From Methanomassiliicoccales archaeon (lineage in GTDB: Archaea > Thermoplasmatota > Thermoplasmata > Methanomassiliicoccales > UBA472): a DNA stretch of 64,000 bases. A program made the translations under genes and the position numbers. Every line of letters begins with the position of its first letter. Positions within the stretch are counted from its first letter, which is position 1. The stretch spans positions 1 to 64,000 of the forward strand of contig JAVYMA010000006.1 in assembly GCA_038740345.1 (NCBI GenBank), in the 5' to 3' direction. Under the pieces are notes generated by a model that saw only the letters and a list, made by a program, of their open reading frames with translations, ran no database searches and had not been told where the DNA came from. Below, in pieces: positions 33,992-42,985 of this stretch.

Positions 33992-35995
33992 TCACCTCAC
34001 TCCTGCGATAAGGTATAGTATCACCAGTAGCACAGAGACCGCTGCTATCACCACGGCCACATAAGTCTGTACCACTCCAGTTTGGATTCTTCTTAACCCC
34101 TGAGAGCCCTGAACGGCTAACCAGGCGAAGAAATTCACCACCCCGTCAATCACCTTACGATCGAAGAAGTCTATCACCAGTGCAAGGCCATAGATCACCT
34201 TCTCTCCGAAGGCGTCGTACATCTCCGGGAAATAATAGCGGCGCTGTAGTAAATCATACACTTTCTTATTCTCTCTGGAGTTGAACCAGGCGAGGCTGAG
34301 TGTTCTCTTGCCATAGGCTAGATAGGCGATTCCTATTCCTAATACCGCTAAGGCTAAAGACAAATATGTAGGCCAGGCGGTGAAGAGCTTCTCCACCCAT
34401 CCGAGGCCGAGATCTTCACCAGCTATGGCATGCCCTTCGGGGGAGACGGTGAATATAACTGAGGGCAGACCTCCGCCTGGGAAGAGCAGGAACAGACCAG
34501 AGATAATGGCTGCCACTGCGAGCACCAGCAACGGTCCTATCATGACTGGTGGAGCCTCATGGGCGTGATGGGTGCTTTCGCCTTCCTCACCCTTGAAGGT
34601 CATGAACCACAGACGGAACATATAGAAAGCGGTCATGAAGGCGGTGATGCTGCCTCCGATGAATAATATCCAAAACCATGGATTGACCTCCGCGGCGATG
34701 ATGGTGGATTCTAGGACCAGATCCTTGGACCAGAAGCCGCTGAAGGGAGGTATGCCGGATATGGCTAATGCACCGATGAGCATGACCAAGGAAGTGATCT
34801 TAAGCTTCTTTGACAAGCCCCCCATCTTTCTCATATCCTCTGTGTGCACCGCATGTATTACCGCTCCGGCACCAAGGAAGAGAAGTGCCTTGAAGAAGGC
34901 ATGATTCATGAGGTGGAAGATGCCTGCCATGTAACCCGTGTTACCCATCTCCAGCAAATGCTCGTCCACGCCGGCATTGGCAATGACATAGCCGCCGCAT
35001 CCTAAAGCTAGGAACATGTATCCCAATTGAGAGAGGGTAGAATAGGCTAGAACTCTCTTGATGTTAAAGTTGTTCAAGGCCTGTGTGGCGGCAAAGAAGG
35101 CGGTGAAGCCACCAATTACGGCGACCACAATGAACACGTCACCGGTGTGGACCATGAGGGGGAAGGACCTTGCTACTAAAAACACACCCGCCTTCACCAT
35201 GGTAGCCGCATGAATCAAGGCTGAGACCGTAGTCGGGCCTTCCATGGCATCAGGCAACCAATCGTGCAGGGGGAACTGGGCGCTCTTCCCTACCGCTGCG
35301 CCAAATAGGCAGAGCATGGCAAAGGTCAATAGGCCCTTGTCAATCTCATGATGCTCGAAGAAGCTGGGGTTGAAAAGATCATGAAAATTCAGCGTTCCAT
35401 AAGCTCCGAATAATGCCACTATGCCCAGCATGAAGGAGATGTCTCCTATCCTGGTGACCAGGAAAGCTTTCTTGGCAGCTCGGGCCGCTGAAGGCTTGTA
35501 ATACCAGAACCCTATGAGTAGATAGGAGCATAGGCCCATTATCTCCCAGAATATGAAGGCCGTGAGGTAGTTGGAAGATATCACCATGCCCAACATGCCG
35601 GTGATGAACAAGGCAATTTCCACGTAATACCGTCTCTTCCTCTCCCCTTCCTCATGCATGTAGCCGAGAGAATATATCACGATCAATGTGCACAGTATGC
35701 TTACTATTATCAGCATCAGTGCAGTCAAGTAGTCGACATAATAACCGAACTCGAATTGATAGTGAGTGCTGCCTATAGTGCCTAGGTCGATCCACACACG
35801 AGAGGCATACACAGGCGTGCCATCACCAGTGAAGAATTCATAGGCCACGAGAAGGGCCACGGCACATGCAGCGGCAACCGCTCCCACTACGAAGTATCCG
35901 CCTCCCTCAGGGGTCCTCTTTCCCAAGGCCGCGGCGAGAAGCAATCCAATTATCGGCAACAGAGGTATGAGCCAAGTATAATCGACGAAGGCCAT
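33992..35995 (-). CDS. nuoL: Complex I proton-pumping subunit NuoL
   Basis: NuoL (667 residues) ends the membrane arm. It has the antiporter core with FIFWEIMGLCSYLLIGFWY and QFPLHDWLPDAMEGPTTVSA, and the extra C-terminal region with the long lateral helix. The NYLTAFIFWE glutamate and the YSTLSQLGYMF segment are conserved. It has about 16 membrane spans. The gene begins 1 nt after nuoK. Confidence 0.97.
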   Translation of the reverse strand: MAFVDYTWLIPLLPIIGLLLAAALGKRTPEGGGYFVVGAVAAACAVALLVAYEFFTGDGTPVYASRVWIDLGTIGSTHYQFEFGYYVDYLTALMLIIVSILCTLIVIYSLGYMHEEGERKRRYYVEIALFITGMLGMVISSNYLTAFIFWEIMGLCSYLLIGFWYYKPSAARAAKKAFLVTRIGDISFMLGIVALFGAYGTLNFHDLFNPSFFEHHEIDKGLLTFAMLCLFGAAVGKSAQFPLHDWLPDAMEGPTTVSALIHAATMVKAGVFLVARSFPLMVHTGDVFIVVAVIGGFTAFFAATQALNNFNIKRVLAYSTLSQLGYMFLALGCGGYVIANAGVDEHLLEMGNTGYMAGIFHLMNHAFFKALLFLGAGAVIHAVHTEDMRKMGGLSKKLKITSLVMLIGALAISGIPPFSGFWSKDLVLESTIIAAEVNPWFWILFIGGSITAFMTAFYMFRLWFMTFKGEEGESTHHAHEAPPVMIGPLLVLAVAAIISGLFLLFPGGGLPSVIFTVSPEGHAIAGEDLGLGWVEKLFTAWPTYLSLALAVLGIGIAYLAYGKRTLSLAWFNSRENKKVYDLLQRRYYFPEMYDAFGEKVIYGLALVIDFFDRKVIDGVVNFFAWLAVQGSQGLRRIQTGVVQTYVAVVIAAVSVLLVILYLIAGVR

Positions 35996-35996
35996 C

Positions 35997-36299
35997 TTAC
36001 CACCTCAGCGCTCGGATTTCAGTCAGATCGATCGTGTCGTGCGTCTTCTGCAGGTTCAGGAATATGGCCAAACCAATGGCCGCCTCCGCTGCGGCTATGG
36101 CTATGGAGAAGAGCGCGAAAACCTGACCCGATATATCTTGATTATAGACCGCAAGGGTTACGAAGTTGATATTAGCGGCATTCAGCATAAGCTCGATGCA
36201 CATCAGCACCACGATGGCATTCTTTCTTGTCAGTACCCCGAAAGCACCGATGGCAAAGAGGAACGCTGCCACCACCATGAAATACTCTTGGGGGATCAT
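35997..36299 (-). CDS. nuoK: Complex I membrane subunit NuoK
   Basis: NuoK (100 residues) has three membrane helices and buried glutamates used in proton transfer, here in CIELMLNAANINFV and AAAEAAIGLAI. It lies between nuoJ-C (4-nt overlap) and nuoL (1-nt gap). The length is standard. Confidence 0.96.
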   Translation of the reverse strand: MIPQEYFMVVAAFLFAIGAFGVLTRKNAIVVLMCIELMLNAANINFVTLAVYNQDISGQVFALFSIAIAAAEAAIGLAIFLNLQKTHDTIDLTEIRALRW

Positions 36300-36541
36300 T
36301 CCCTCTCCTCCTGGCCGATATAAACACCACCCAACATGGCCGCGAACATGAGAACCCCCAATATGATAAGAGTAGGACCATAGGAGCTGAAGAGTGCTTC
36401 TCCCAGATTCTGACTAGTGAACTGGATCGGCTCGCCTTCCCAACTCATGGTAAGCAAGCTGCCCAATATCACAAAGGTAAGCGCGGTGACAGAGACAATG
36501 GCCGAAGCCGTTCTGATGCGTTCAGAATTCACACTGGCCAC
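36296..36541 (-). CDS. nuoJ: Complex I subunit NuoJ, C-terminal half (split gene)
   Basis: This 81-residue protein has two hydrophobic spans (VSVTALTFVILGSLL and PTLIILGVLMFAAMLGGVYI) and ends in an acidic stretch. It corresponds to the C-terminal half of bacterial NuoJ, whose last helix motif before nuoK is recognisable as VLMFAAMLGGVY. The N-terminal half is the next gene upstream, and the two overlap by 20 nt in different frames. A separately encoded NuoJ pair also occurs in methanogen Fpo operons, so this is a natural split, not a frameshift. Confidence 0.85.
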   Translation of the reverse strand: MASVNSERIRTASAIVSVTALTFVILGSLLTMSWEGEPIQFTSQNLGEALFSSYGPTLIILGVLMFAAMLGGVYIGQEERE

Positions 36542-36797
36542 CTCCTGTCAAGCGACGCTTGGTAAGCATCACTCCGAACAATATCAATACGCAAACAGCA
36601 CCGACGTATACTAAAATCTGAATGATAGCGATATATTCCGCTCCAAGGAAAATGAAGAGGATCGCTACACCGATGAAGGTGAAGACTAACCAAGTAACGT
36701 TCCTCACGATTTCTTTGGCGAAGACCACTAACAATGCCGATCCTATGGTATAGCCAGCGAATATGAAGAAGAATAACAGTTCCCAATCTACGGTCAT
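36522..36797 (-). CDS. nuoJ: Complex I subunit NuoJ, N-terminal half (split gene)
   Basis: The 91-residue product has three membrane spans and carries the NuoJ core LGAEYIAIIQILVYVGAVCVLILFG, with its conserved Gly and Glu/Tyr residues that form the pi-bulge helix. I place the start at ATG 36797, since TGA of nuoI and this ATG share one base (TGATG). A longer frame to 36866 would overlap nuoI. It works together with the C-terminal half at 36296-36541. Confidence 0.88.
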   Translation of the reverse strand: MTVDWELLFFFIFAGYTIGSALLVVFAKEIVRNVTWLVFTFIGVAILFIFLGAEYIAIIQILVYVGAVCVLILFGVMLTKRRLTGGGQCEF

Positions 36798-37534
36798 CAC
36801 CTCACCTCCTTCATGGAGATAGCGTCCTTGGGGCAATTCTCCAAGCATTGCTCGCAGCCCACGCACTTTTCAATGTCAAACTTCGGCCTCTTGATGGGCT
36901 TGCCCTTGTCAGTCTTGCCCTTCTCATACATTTGCACCGCTTCTGCGGGGCACACCTTCTCGCACTTGGAGCAACCTATGCATTTGGCATCATTGACCTC
37001 GGGATAGTCCCGGATTTCTTTGCCCGTCTTCTTATCCACCCCATACAAACCTTGCTTGACCATGGAAGGAGTGGCCTCGATCACATCCACATGAAGACCT
37101 GGCCTATCCTCGTACTGTAATCGGAAAGGATCGTAAATAAGGTCCTGGCGAGAATACTCGGCCAATTCATACTCAGGAGTGACAAGCATGGCGTTCTTGG
37201 GGCACACCTCGGCGCAATAGCCACACATCATACATCGGCCCAGATTGACCTGCGGCCTTTCCACCTTTCCCTTTCCTGGAAGCTCAATTTCCACCATCTC
37301 AATGCAGGTGGTGGGGCAGATTTTCTCGCACATATGGCATCCGATGCACTTGTCTAGAACCAAGCCAGGTCGTCCGCGGTATCCATCAGGTATGATTAGG
37401 CGCTCCCAAGGATACTGAATGGTATTCGGCTTATTGATGGTAGTGCGGATAGTCTCACGCGCCACCACAGCCATGGGTCGCAGCAACAACCCCACTGGCT
37501 TTAGTCTCTTCTTCGTTGCCTTGGGCTCGGCCAT
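36797..37534 (-). CDS. nuoI: Complex I iron-sulfur subunit NuoI with extra 2[4Fe-4S] domain
   Basis: NuoI carries electrons through the peripheral arm. Its usual two clusters are in CIGCHMCEKICPT (about 65) and CMMCGYCAEVCPK (about 104). After about 50 more residues, a second pair of motifs follows, CIGCSKCEKVCPA and CVGCEQCLENCPK, so the protein has four cluster motifs where the usual subunit has two. The 245 residues are longer than the usual 130-180. ATG 37534 overlaps the nuoH stop (TGATG). The extra domain may accept electrons from ferredoxin, as there is no NuoEFG. Confidence 0.93.
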   Translation of the reverse strand: MAEPKATKKRLKPVGLLLRPMAVVARETIRTTINKPNTIQYPWERLIIPDGYRGRPGLVLDKCIGCHMCEKICPTTCIEMVEIELPGKGKVERPQVNLGRCMMCGYCAEVCPKNAMLVTPEYELAEYSRQDLIYDPFRLQYEDRPGLHVDVIEATPSMVKQGLYGVDKKTGKEIRDYPEVNDAKCIGCSKCEKVCPAEAVQMYEKGKTDKGKPIKRPKFDIEKCVGCEQCLENCPKDAISMKEVR

Positions 37535-38619
37535 CAGAACCAACCCCCTATCTTCAAGGCAATAGCAATGCCCAGGTTAATCAGCGCCAGAGGCATGAGT
37601 TTGGTCCAACCAATGCTCAGGATCTGCTTGGTGGTAATACGCATAAGTGCGCCTCGAATCCATATGAACAGGCCGAAAACCAGGAACATCTTGAGAACAG
37701 TCCAAATCTCAGACCATAGGAAGCTAGGACCGGACCAGCCTCCGAGGAATAGAAGGACTATAAGTCCGCTGGCGGCGAATCCTCTCACATACTCTGACAA
37801 CATGATTAGGCCCCAACGGAAGCCACCATATTCCGTCATCCATCCCTCGACTAACTCCGCTTCGGCTTCAGGAAGGTCAAAAGGTATCCTTTCTACCTCT
37901 GCGATTGCGGATATGAAAAAGACCAGGAAACCGATGAAGAGGGGGATGACATACCACATCGTGGCCTGCTGAGCAGATACTATATCGAAGAAGTTAAGGC
38001 TCCCTGCTAGCACCACCACCGAGGCCACTGACAGCAAAATCGGCACTTCATACGCTATTAGCTGGGCAGCCGCCCTCATACCTCCAATTACAGTATATTT
38101 GTTATTCGAAGCCCATCCTGCAATCAATATCGCGAATGGCGCTAAAGAGAATACCGCAAACACCAGAAGCAGTCCCGCAGGCAGATTGGCCATGTAGAAA
38201 GCCGGTCCGAGAGGTATGAGTCCGATCATAAGGCAGGAGATAGCTATTAACAAAACAGGAGCGAGGTCGAAAAGTTGTTTATCCACTTCCTCAGGGATGA
38301 TGTGTTCCTTGATGAAAGTCTTTAGTCCATCAGCAAAATTCTGGAAAAGACCCAAAACACCGACTTGCGTCCCCCTCCTATCCATCAACCTCCCTAGCAT
38401 CTTCCTTTCTTGCCAGATAAAGGTGATGGAGATAAGGAAGCCTACGATGAAGACTATCAACGCCGCCAGCAGCGTGGTCAAGAAATGCACCACTCCGGGA
38501 GAGACCAGCCACCCTGCGAACCCATGCCATCCGAGGAGGTTGTTGAAGGGCCAGGCCAAAACCTGCATCAGCCACAGGGCAATACCATACACGAACTCAT
38601 ATAGGCCATTGGCTTCCAT
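37534..38619 (-). CDS. nuoH: Complex I membrane subunit NuoH
   Basis: NuoH (361 residues, about 8 spans) links the membrane arm to the quinone site. Conserved parts are ERKMLGRLMDRRGTQVGVLG after the first helix, the ADGLKTFIKEHIIPE loop, EVERIPFDLPEAEAELVEGW with its row of glutamates, and the RGALMRITTKQ end. The match is strong over the whole length. It lies 5 nt behind nuoD. Confidence 0.97.
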   Translation of the reverse strand: MEANGLYEFVYGIALWLMQVLAWPFNNLLGWHGFAGWLVSPGVVHFLTTLLAALIVFIVGFLISITFIWQERKMLGRLMDRRGTQVGVLGLFQNFADGLKTFIKEHIIPEEVDKQLFDLAPVLLIAISCLMIGLIPLGPAFYMANLPAGLLLVFAVFSLAPFAILIAGWASNNKYTVIGGMRAAAQLIAYEVPILLSVASVVVLAGSLNFFDIVSAQQATMWYVIPLFIGFLVFFISAIAEVERIPFDLPEAEAELVEGWMTEYGGFRWGLIMLSEYVRGFAASGLIVLLFLGGWSGPSFLWSEIWTVLKMFLVFGLFIWIRGALMRITTKQILSIGWTKLMPLALINLGIAIALKIGGWF

Positions 38620-38624
38620 TCAAA

Positions 38625-39710
38625 TCACCTATCCGTCTCCCCGAGGCACATGTCCACCGAGCCCATAATGGCGGGCACATCCGCGATCTTATATCCGATT
38701 AGCATCGCCGGCGCTGCTGAAACGGTCACGAAGATGGGGCTCCTGACTTTTAGTCGATAAGGTCGGTCATCACCGTTGCCAATCACGTACATGAACCCTT
38801 CTCCACGCGGATCCTCCACATGGGCCCATGCTGTCTTTCCTTTAGGAGCATAGCGTGGAGGCTTGACGCGTATGGGTCCTTTGGGCATTTTCTTTATGCA
38901 TTGGCGGATGATATTGCAGGATTCGCGCATCTCATCCATCCTTACACGATAGCGCGCGTAAGCATCGCATCCCTTCTCCACGCAGACGTTCCACTCAATC
39001 TGGTCATACATCTCATAGGGGTCGTCGCGGCGAACATCATAATCCACACCGCTACCCCTTAGGTTTGGCCCCGTGACCCCTAGGTTCTTGGCCTTTTCTG
39101 GATCTAAGTATCCCACGTCCTCCATCCTCATGCGGAACACGGTGCTCTGGTCGCATAGAGCCTCGAGGTCGCAAATGCGCTTCTCGAAGTGGTTGAGGAC
39201 CCGCGTGAAATCGCGCTCAAAGTTAGCGGGGACGTCGTTGCGAACGCCGCCGATGCGGGGATAATTATACGTCATTCTGGCGCCACAAAGATTCTGCATG
39301 AGGTCCAGGAATAGCTCCCTCTCTCTCACGGCGTAGAGAAAGACAGTGTAAGAACCAAGGTCTGTGCCCAACGCCGCGAGCCACATCAAGTGGCTTCCTA
39401 TCCTTTGCGCCTCCAAGACGATGGTGCGTATCCATTTAGCGCGCTCTGGAACCTCGACCTCTAAGAGATTCTCCATGGTTAGGCAATAAAGATGGCTCCA
39501 GCTCATGGAAGCACCATAACAGAGTCTGTCCGCCATGGGAATGATCTGTGGGAACCTCCTATTCTCGGTGAGCTTTTCCCATCCTCGATGCAGGTACCCT
39601 ATAACTGGCTCAGCCTCGGTCATGGTCTCCCCATCTACCTTGACCCTAAGGTTCCATAACCCATGAGTCATAGGGTGCTGCGGACCCATGTTCAGCCACA
39701 TCTCGGCCAT
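38625..39710 (-). CDS. nuoD: Complex I 49-kDa subunit NuoD
   Basis: NuoD (361 residues) forms part of the quinone pocket and descends from the large subunit of NiFe hydrogenases. It shows NMGPQHPMTHGLWNLRV with the conserved His, PVIGYLHRGWEKL, RIGSHLMWLA and TGPNLRGSGVDYDVR. The four nickel-binding cysteines of hydrogenases are absent, so it is a true complex I subunit and not a hydrogenase. It follows nuoC by 1 nt. Confidence 0.97.
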   Translation of the reverse strand: MAEMWLNMGPQHPMTHGLWNLRVKVDGETMTEAEPVIGYLHRGWEKLTENRRFPQIIPMADRLCYGASMSWSHLYCLTMENLLEVEVPERAKWIRTIVLEAQRIGSHLMWLAALGTDLGSYTVFLYAVRERELFLDLMQNLCGARMTYNYPRIGGVRNDVPANFERDFTRVLNHFEKRICDLEALCDQSTVFRMRMEDVGYLDPEKAKNLGVTGPNLRGSGVDYDVRRDDPYEMYDQIEWNVCVEKGCDAYARYRVRMDEMRESCNIIRQCIKKMPKGPIRVKPPRYAPKGKTAWAHVEDPRGEGFMYVIGNGDDRPYRLKVRSPIFVTVSAAPAMLIGYKIADVPAIMGSVDMCLGETDR

Positions 39711-39711
39711 C

Positions 39712-40197
39712 TCAGACCCTCCTTCCTGAAACGAAATCCTTTCTGAATGGGAAGACCTGGGTGCCCTCGGGATTTAATAATCGCTCTAACTTGGGATGGC
39801 CTTTGAAGACAATGCCGAACATGTCCCAGGTCTCACGCTCATGCCAATTAGCGCCTCCCCAGAGGGAAGAGATAGAGTCGATCTCAGGCTTATCCCGCGG
39901 TAGGTCAACCACCAATTCCGCCGTGACGTTGTTGGCGTATGAGGTTATGTGGTAAACCACCTGCATCTTGTTCTCTGCCAGCCAATCCACACCCGTGACG
40001 CAGGTAACATGCTCGAAGTCCTGATTTTCCTTCATAAAAGTAGCCAGTTTAAGGATCACATCCTTATCTACCTGCGCATACAGACGGTTGCGCGTGGCTT
40101 TGGTGATAGTTACGCCTTGAGGAAATCTCTGCGAGATCTCCTGTGCAAGTATCTCTCCGGTCTTGCCCCCTGGGGCCAATCCGCTCCTTTGCCTCAT
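39712..40197 (-). CDS. nuoC: Complex I 30-kDa subunit NuoC
   Basis: NuoC (161 residues) is a structural subunit of the peripheral arm. The typical block WHERETWDMFGIVFKGHP and the end PLRKDF-type FPFRKDFVSG are present. NuoC is separate from NuoD here, as in most non-proteobacterial complexes. The gene is 9 nt behind nuoB. Confidence 0.95.
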   Translation of the reverse strand: MRQRSGLAPGGKTGEILAQEISQRFPQGVTITKATRNRLYAQVDKDVILKLATFMKENQDFEHVTCVTGVDWLAENKMQVVYHITSYANNVTAELVVDLPRDKPEIDSISSLWGGANWHERETWDMFGIVFKGHPKLERLLNPEGTQVFPFRKDFVSGRRV

Positions 40198-40206
40198 TTT
40201 AGCACC

Positions 40207-40770
40207 TCAGCCTTCCAGGAAGGTACCCCTCATCTGTTTGTTGATCAGCTTGTGCAATTTCATGAAACCGTCTATCATAGCTTCTGGCCTGGGAGGGCAG
40301 CCAGGTATGTAAACATCAACGGGTATGAAGGTGTCAACACCTTGGACTGTATTATGGGAGTCGTACCATGGACCTCCTGATATGGCGCACTCTCCCATGG
40401 CCACTACCCATCTGGGCTCGGCCATTTGCTCATACAACCTCCTCAGGTCCGGTCTGAGCTTGGCTGTTATCCATCCATTGACTAAAAGCACTTCGCATTG
40501 TCGCGGAGAGGAACGATATATCATGCCCAGCCTCTCAGCATCGAAGCGCGGCCCTGAAGCGGCGGCCATCTCCAGGGCGCAGCAGGCAATGCCGAAGTGC
40601 AGCGGCACGGTAGCATTCCTTATGGCCCAGCTCCAGATGGGAGCGGTGATCTTATCCACGGCCTTCTTGACTCCGGTGTACCTCATCAACTGCTCCATCA
40701 AATCCGTCGACCAGGCCATGAATTCAGCTGAGGTCATCGCGACCGCATGGGGAGCTAACCTCAAATCCAT
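40207..40770 (-). CDS. nuoB: Complex I subunit NuoB (cluster N2)
   Basis: NuoB (187 residues) holds the last [4Fe-4S] cluster before the quinone. The ligands are the adjacent pair in ACCALEM, the Cys in MGECAISG and the Cys in PGCPPRPEA. The overall match is strong. The start overlaps the nuoA end by 10 nt. Cysteine and arginine positions are all standard. Confidence 0.97.
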   Translation of the reverse strand: MDLRLAPHAVAMTSAEFMAWSTDLMEQLMRYTGVKKAVDKITAPIWSWAIRNATVPLHFGIACCALEMAAASGPRFDAERLGMIYRSSPRQCEVLLVNGWITAKLRPDLRRLYEQMAEPRWVVAMGECAISGGPWYDSHNTVQGVDTFIPVDVYIPGCPPRPEAMIDGFMKLHKLINKQMRGTFLEG

Positions 40771-41120
40771 AGTATCTTCTCCTTTTTCAGTGCATAAGTG
40801 ACCCCAACCAAGAGGGTCCCGAGGAATATGACCATGTACCAGCGAGACGCATCCGATAGCTCAGAGAACGCCAAGGCCCAAATCATGAGGAAAACGGTCA
40901 CGATATCAAAAATCACGAAAATAATAGCATACAGATAGAACTGTACATGGAACTGAATTTGTCCATGACCGATAGGTTGCTCACCGCACTCGTATGTCAT
41001 ACGTTTCTGGGGCAGATAGCGGTTCGGTCGGAAGAACCTGGAGACCCAGAAAGCGAGCGCAGGGAACAAGATGGCTATCAGCGCAAAGACGGCCACCGGA
41101 AAGTAATCATCTAGGAGCAT
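40761..41120 (-). CDS. nuoA: Complex I membrane subunit NuoA
   Basis: NuoA (119 residues, three spans) is the first gene of the operon. It has the NuoA loop with YECGEQPIGHGQIQFHVQFYLYAIIF, including the conserved Cys and Glu, and the third helix. A TATA box at 41141-41150 lies about 26 nt before the ATG, with purine-rich AAAGG ahead of it as a possible BRE, so the operon mRNA is likely leaderless. Twelve genes follow without a gap larger than 10 nt. Confidence 0.96.
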   Translation of the reverse strand: MLLDDYFPVAVFALIAILFPALAFWVSRFFRPNRYLPQKRMTYECGEQPIGHGQIQFHVQFYLYAIIFVIFDIVTVFLMIWALAFSELSDASRWYMVIFLGTLLVGVTYALKKEKILWI

Positions 41121-41140
41121 TAGAGGGGCAATATTGTAGC

Positions 41141-41150
41141 AATATTTAAA
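41141..41150 (-). promoter_or_regulatory. TATA box/BRE of the nuo operon
   Basis: Read on the minus strand, AAAGG is followed by TTTAAATATT, centred 26 nt before the nuoA ATG at 41120. This fits an archaeal BRE plus TATA box for a leaderless operon transcript. Confidence 0.6.
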
Positions 41151-41368
41151 CCTTTAATCAATGTGCTGGCTGGTCTTAAAAGCAAGACAATTTCATCAAC
41201 TCTTCACGGTTTTTCATGATATTAATCAAGATCAAAGATCTAAAGCAAAACTCTAAAAAATACGGCTCCAGATTTAACGGCGTTTCATATCCTGACGCCC
41301 GAAGCAACGGGCACAGCGAATCTCTCATGATAAAATAGTTATCACACTTTGACTTCCTTTCTATCAAG

Positions 41369-41890
41369 ATGAATATGGAGCATGTGAAGCGCGTGGCTAT
41401 TCTAGCCGAGGACGATTATGAGGATGTTGAGCTTTGGTATCCTTTTTATCGCTTGAAAGAGGAGGGTCATGAGGTCATCGTACTGGGCCCAAAGAGAAAA
41501 CAATCATACCTAAGCAAGCATGGTTATGAAGTGCAGATAGACAGAAATGTAGAGGAAGTCAGCGCGGATGATCTTGATGCTATCATAATCCCGGGAGGCT
41601 TTGCTCCAGATCGGTTGCGTCGCCACGCCGCGGTGAATGAGTTGGTACGTCGTATGTTTAGAGAAGGAAAGATAGTGGCTGCCATATGCCATGGACCCTC
41701 GGTGCTCATTTCTGCGAACGTCTTGAAAGGGAAGAAGGTGACCTGCTTCATGTCCATCAAGGACGATGTGATGAACGCGGGGGCGCGCTTTAAGGACGAA
41801 CCAGTGGTGGTCGATGACAATCTTATAACCTCTCGCTATCCCAAGGATCTTCCTGACTTCATGAGGGCCGTACTCACGGCTCTGCGATGA
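41369..41890 (+). CDS. DJ-1/PfpI family protein
   Basis: The 173-residue protein has the DJ-1/PfpI fold motifs: VAILAEDDYEDVELWYPFYRLKEEGHEV with its conserved Glu, DAIIIPGGFAPDRLR, and the nucleophile elbow VAAICHGPSVLIS with the catalytic Cys and neighbouring His. This group (PfpI) includes peptidase and glyoxalase or deglycase activities, still debated. The protein is cytosolic. A second ATG at 41375 is an alternative start. It stands alone between the nuo operon promoter and proC. Confidence 0.92.
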   Translation: MNMEHVKRVAILAEDDYEDVELWYPFYRLKEEGHEVIVLGPKRKQSYLSKHGYEVQIDRNVEEVSADDLDAIIIPGGFAPDRLRRHAAVNELVRRMFREGKIVAAICHGPSVLISANVLKGKKVTCFMSIKDDVMNAGARFKDEPVVVDDNLITSRYPKDLPDFMRAVLTALR

Positions 41891-42053
41891 CTTTAATAGG
41901 CCAGAAGGTGGTGAGAGAAGGACTGCTAAAGTGCAGTCTAAGGGCCATTAGATTTTATAACCAGAGCTAATAAGAATAAAGAGATGATGTCCAGCATTTT
42001 TCACATTTACAGCTCCACTATCTCGACACTGCCTAAAAGACGCATTCCATTTT

Positions 42054-42102
42054 TTTAAATACCCTCTTTGAGATAGCTCACCTTGCCAGGGAGTTCCTGG
42101 CA
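42054..42102 (+). promoter_or_regulatory. proC promoter with 5' hairpin
   Basis: TTTAAATA at 42054-42061 is a TATA box and would start the transcript near 42083. The expected 5' end then folds as TGCCAGG-GAGTT-CCTGGCA (42084-42102, 7-bp stem). The possible ribosome site GGCGGA at 42103-42108 follows directly, 5 nt from the ATG at 42114. The hairpin could protect the mRNA end or affect translation. Confidence 0.45.
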
Positions 42103-42113
42103 GGCGGACACTC

Positions 42114-42920
42114 ATGAGGGTAGGGTTCATTGGCGCAGGAAACATGGCAGAGGCTCTGATGAAGGGAATAATCTCCGCAGGAGTAAGCTCTAAAGAGGAA
42201 ATATTGGCAGGAGAGGTCATAAAGGAACGTAGGGAATACATCGCCAGGAGCCTTGGGGTTAGGGTGACAGATGACAATGTCGAGGTCGCGCGCTTTACGC
42301 AGGTGCTCATCCTGGCGGTCAAGCCGCAGCAGATGCCAACAGTGTTGGAGGAGCTTAAGCCCTATCTTACCCCCGAGCATCTTGTCATAAGCATAGCAGC
42401 TGGAATCCGTTTAGGCTATATCGAATCCCGCCTCAACGCGGGGGTTAGAGTGGTCAGAGTAATGCCTAATCAGCCCTGCATGGTAGGTGCTTCCGCATCG
42501 GCCTTCTCCCAAGGCAAGCACTCCAAGGCTGAGGATAGGGAAATTGTGCTGCGCATACTCCAATCCGTAGGCATAGCCTTTTCAGTGGAGGAGAAGCTTC
42601 TCGATGCGGTCACGGGACTATCAGGCAGCGGTCCCGCTTTCATTTATCTGGTCATCGAAGCCATGGCTGACGGAGGTGTCCTGGCCGGGCTTCCTAGGGA
42701 TGTGGCTGTAAAGCTCGCAGCCCAAACCGTTCTAGGGGCCGCCAAGACCATACTCGAAACCAATATCCATCCCGGAGCAGCCAAGGATATGGTGGCTTCG
42801 CCTGCAGGCACCACCATTGAAGGCTTGCGGGTGTTGGAGGAAGCGGGGGTCAGAGGGGCTTTCATCGACGCAGTGGAGGCGGCGGCCAGACGGAGCTTGG
42901 AGTTAGGAGAAAAAGGTTAG
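42114..42920 (+). CDS. proC: Pyrroline-5-carboxylate reductase
   Basis: ProC reduces pyrroline-5-carboxylate to proline with NAD(P)H. The 268-residue protein has the Rossmann motif [16 protein letters not shown] at the start, the mid [17 protein letters not shown], and the C-terminal [20 protein letters not shown] and [10 protein letters not shown]. The full length matches the family. It may use NADPH. It has its own promoter with a 5' hairpin. No other proline genes are in the window. Confidence 0.97.
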   Translation: MRVGFIGAGNMAEALMKGIISAGVSSKEEILAGEVIKERREYIARSLGVRVTDDNVEVARFTQVLILAVKPQQMPTVLEELKPYLTPEHLVISIAAGIRLGYIESRLNAGVRVVRVMPNQPCMVGASASAFSQGKHSKAEDREIVLRILQSVGIAFSVEEKLLDAVTGLSGSGPAFIYLVIEAMADGGVLAGLPRDVAVKLAAQTVLGAAKTILETNIHPGAAKDMVASPAGTTIEGLRVLEEAGVRGAFIDAVEAAARRSLELGEKG

Positions 42921-42985
42921 AGGGCTGAGGAAAAGAGTCGGCTGAAAGGGGTTTGAGCAGGCATGCGCAGAGTGAGAATAGAAAT

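Noticed and set aside
36296-36797. Frameshift in nuoJ
   Set aside because: The two halves each have their own start and stop with tight overlaps, and the same split is known from methanogen Fpo operons, so it is natural.
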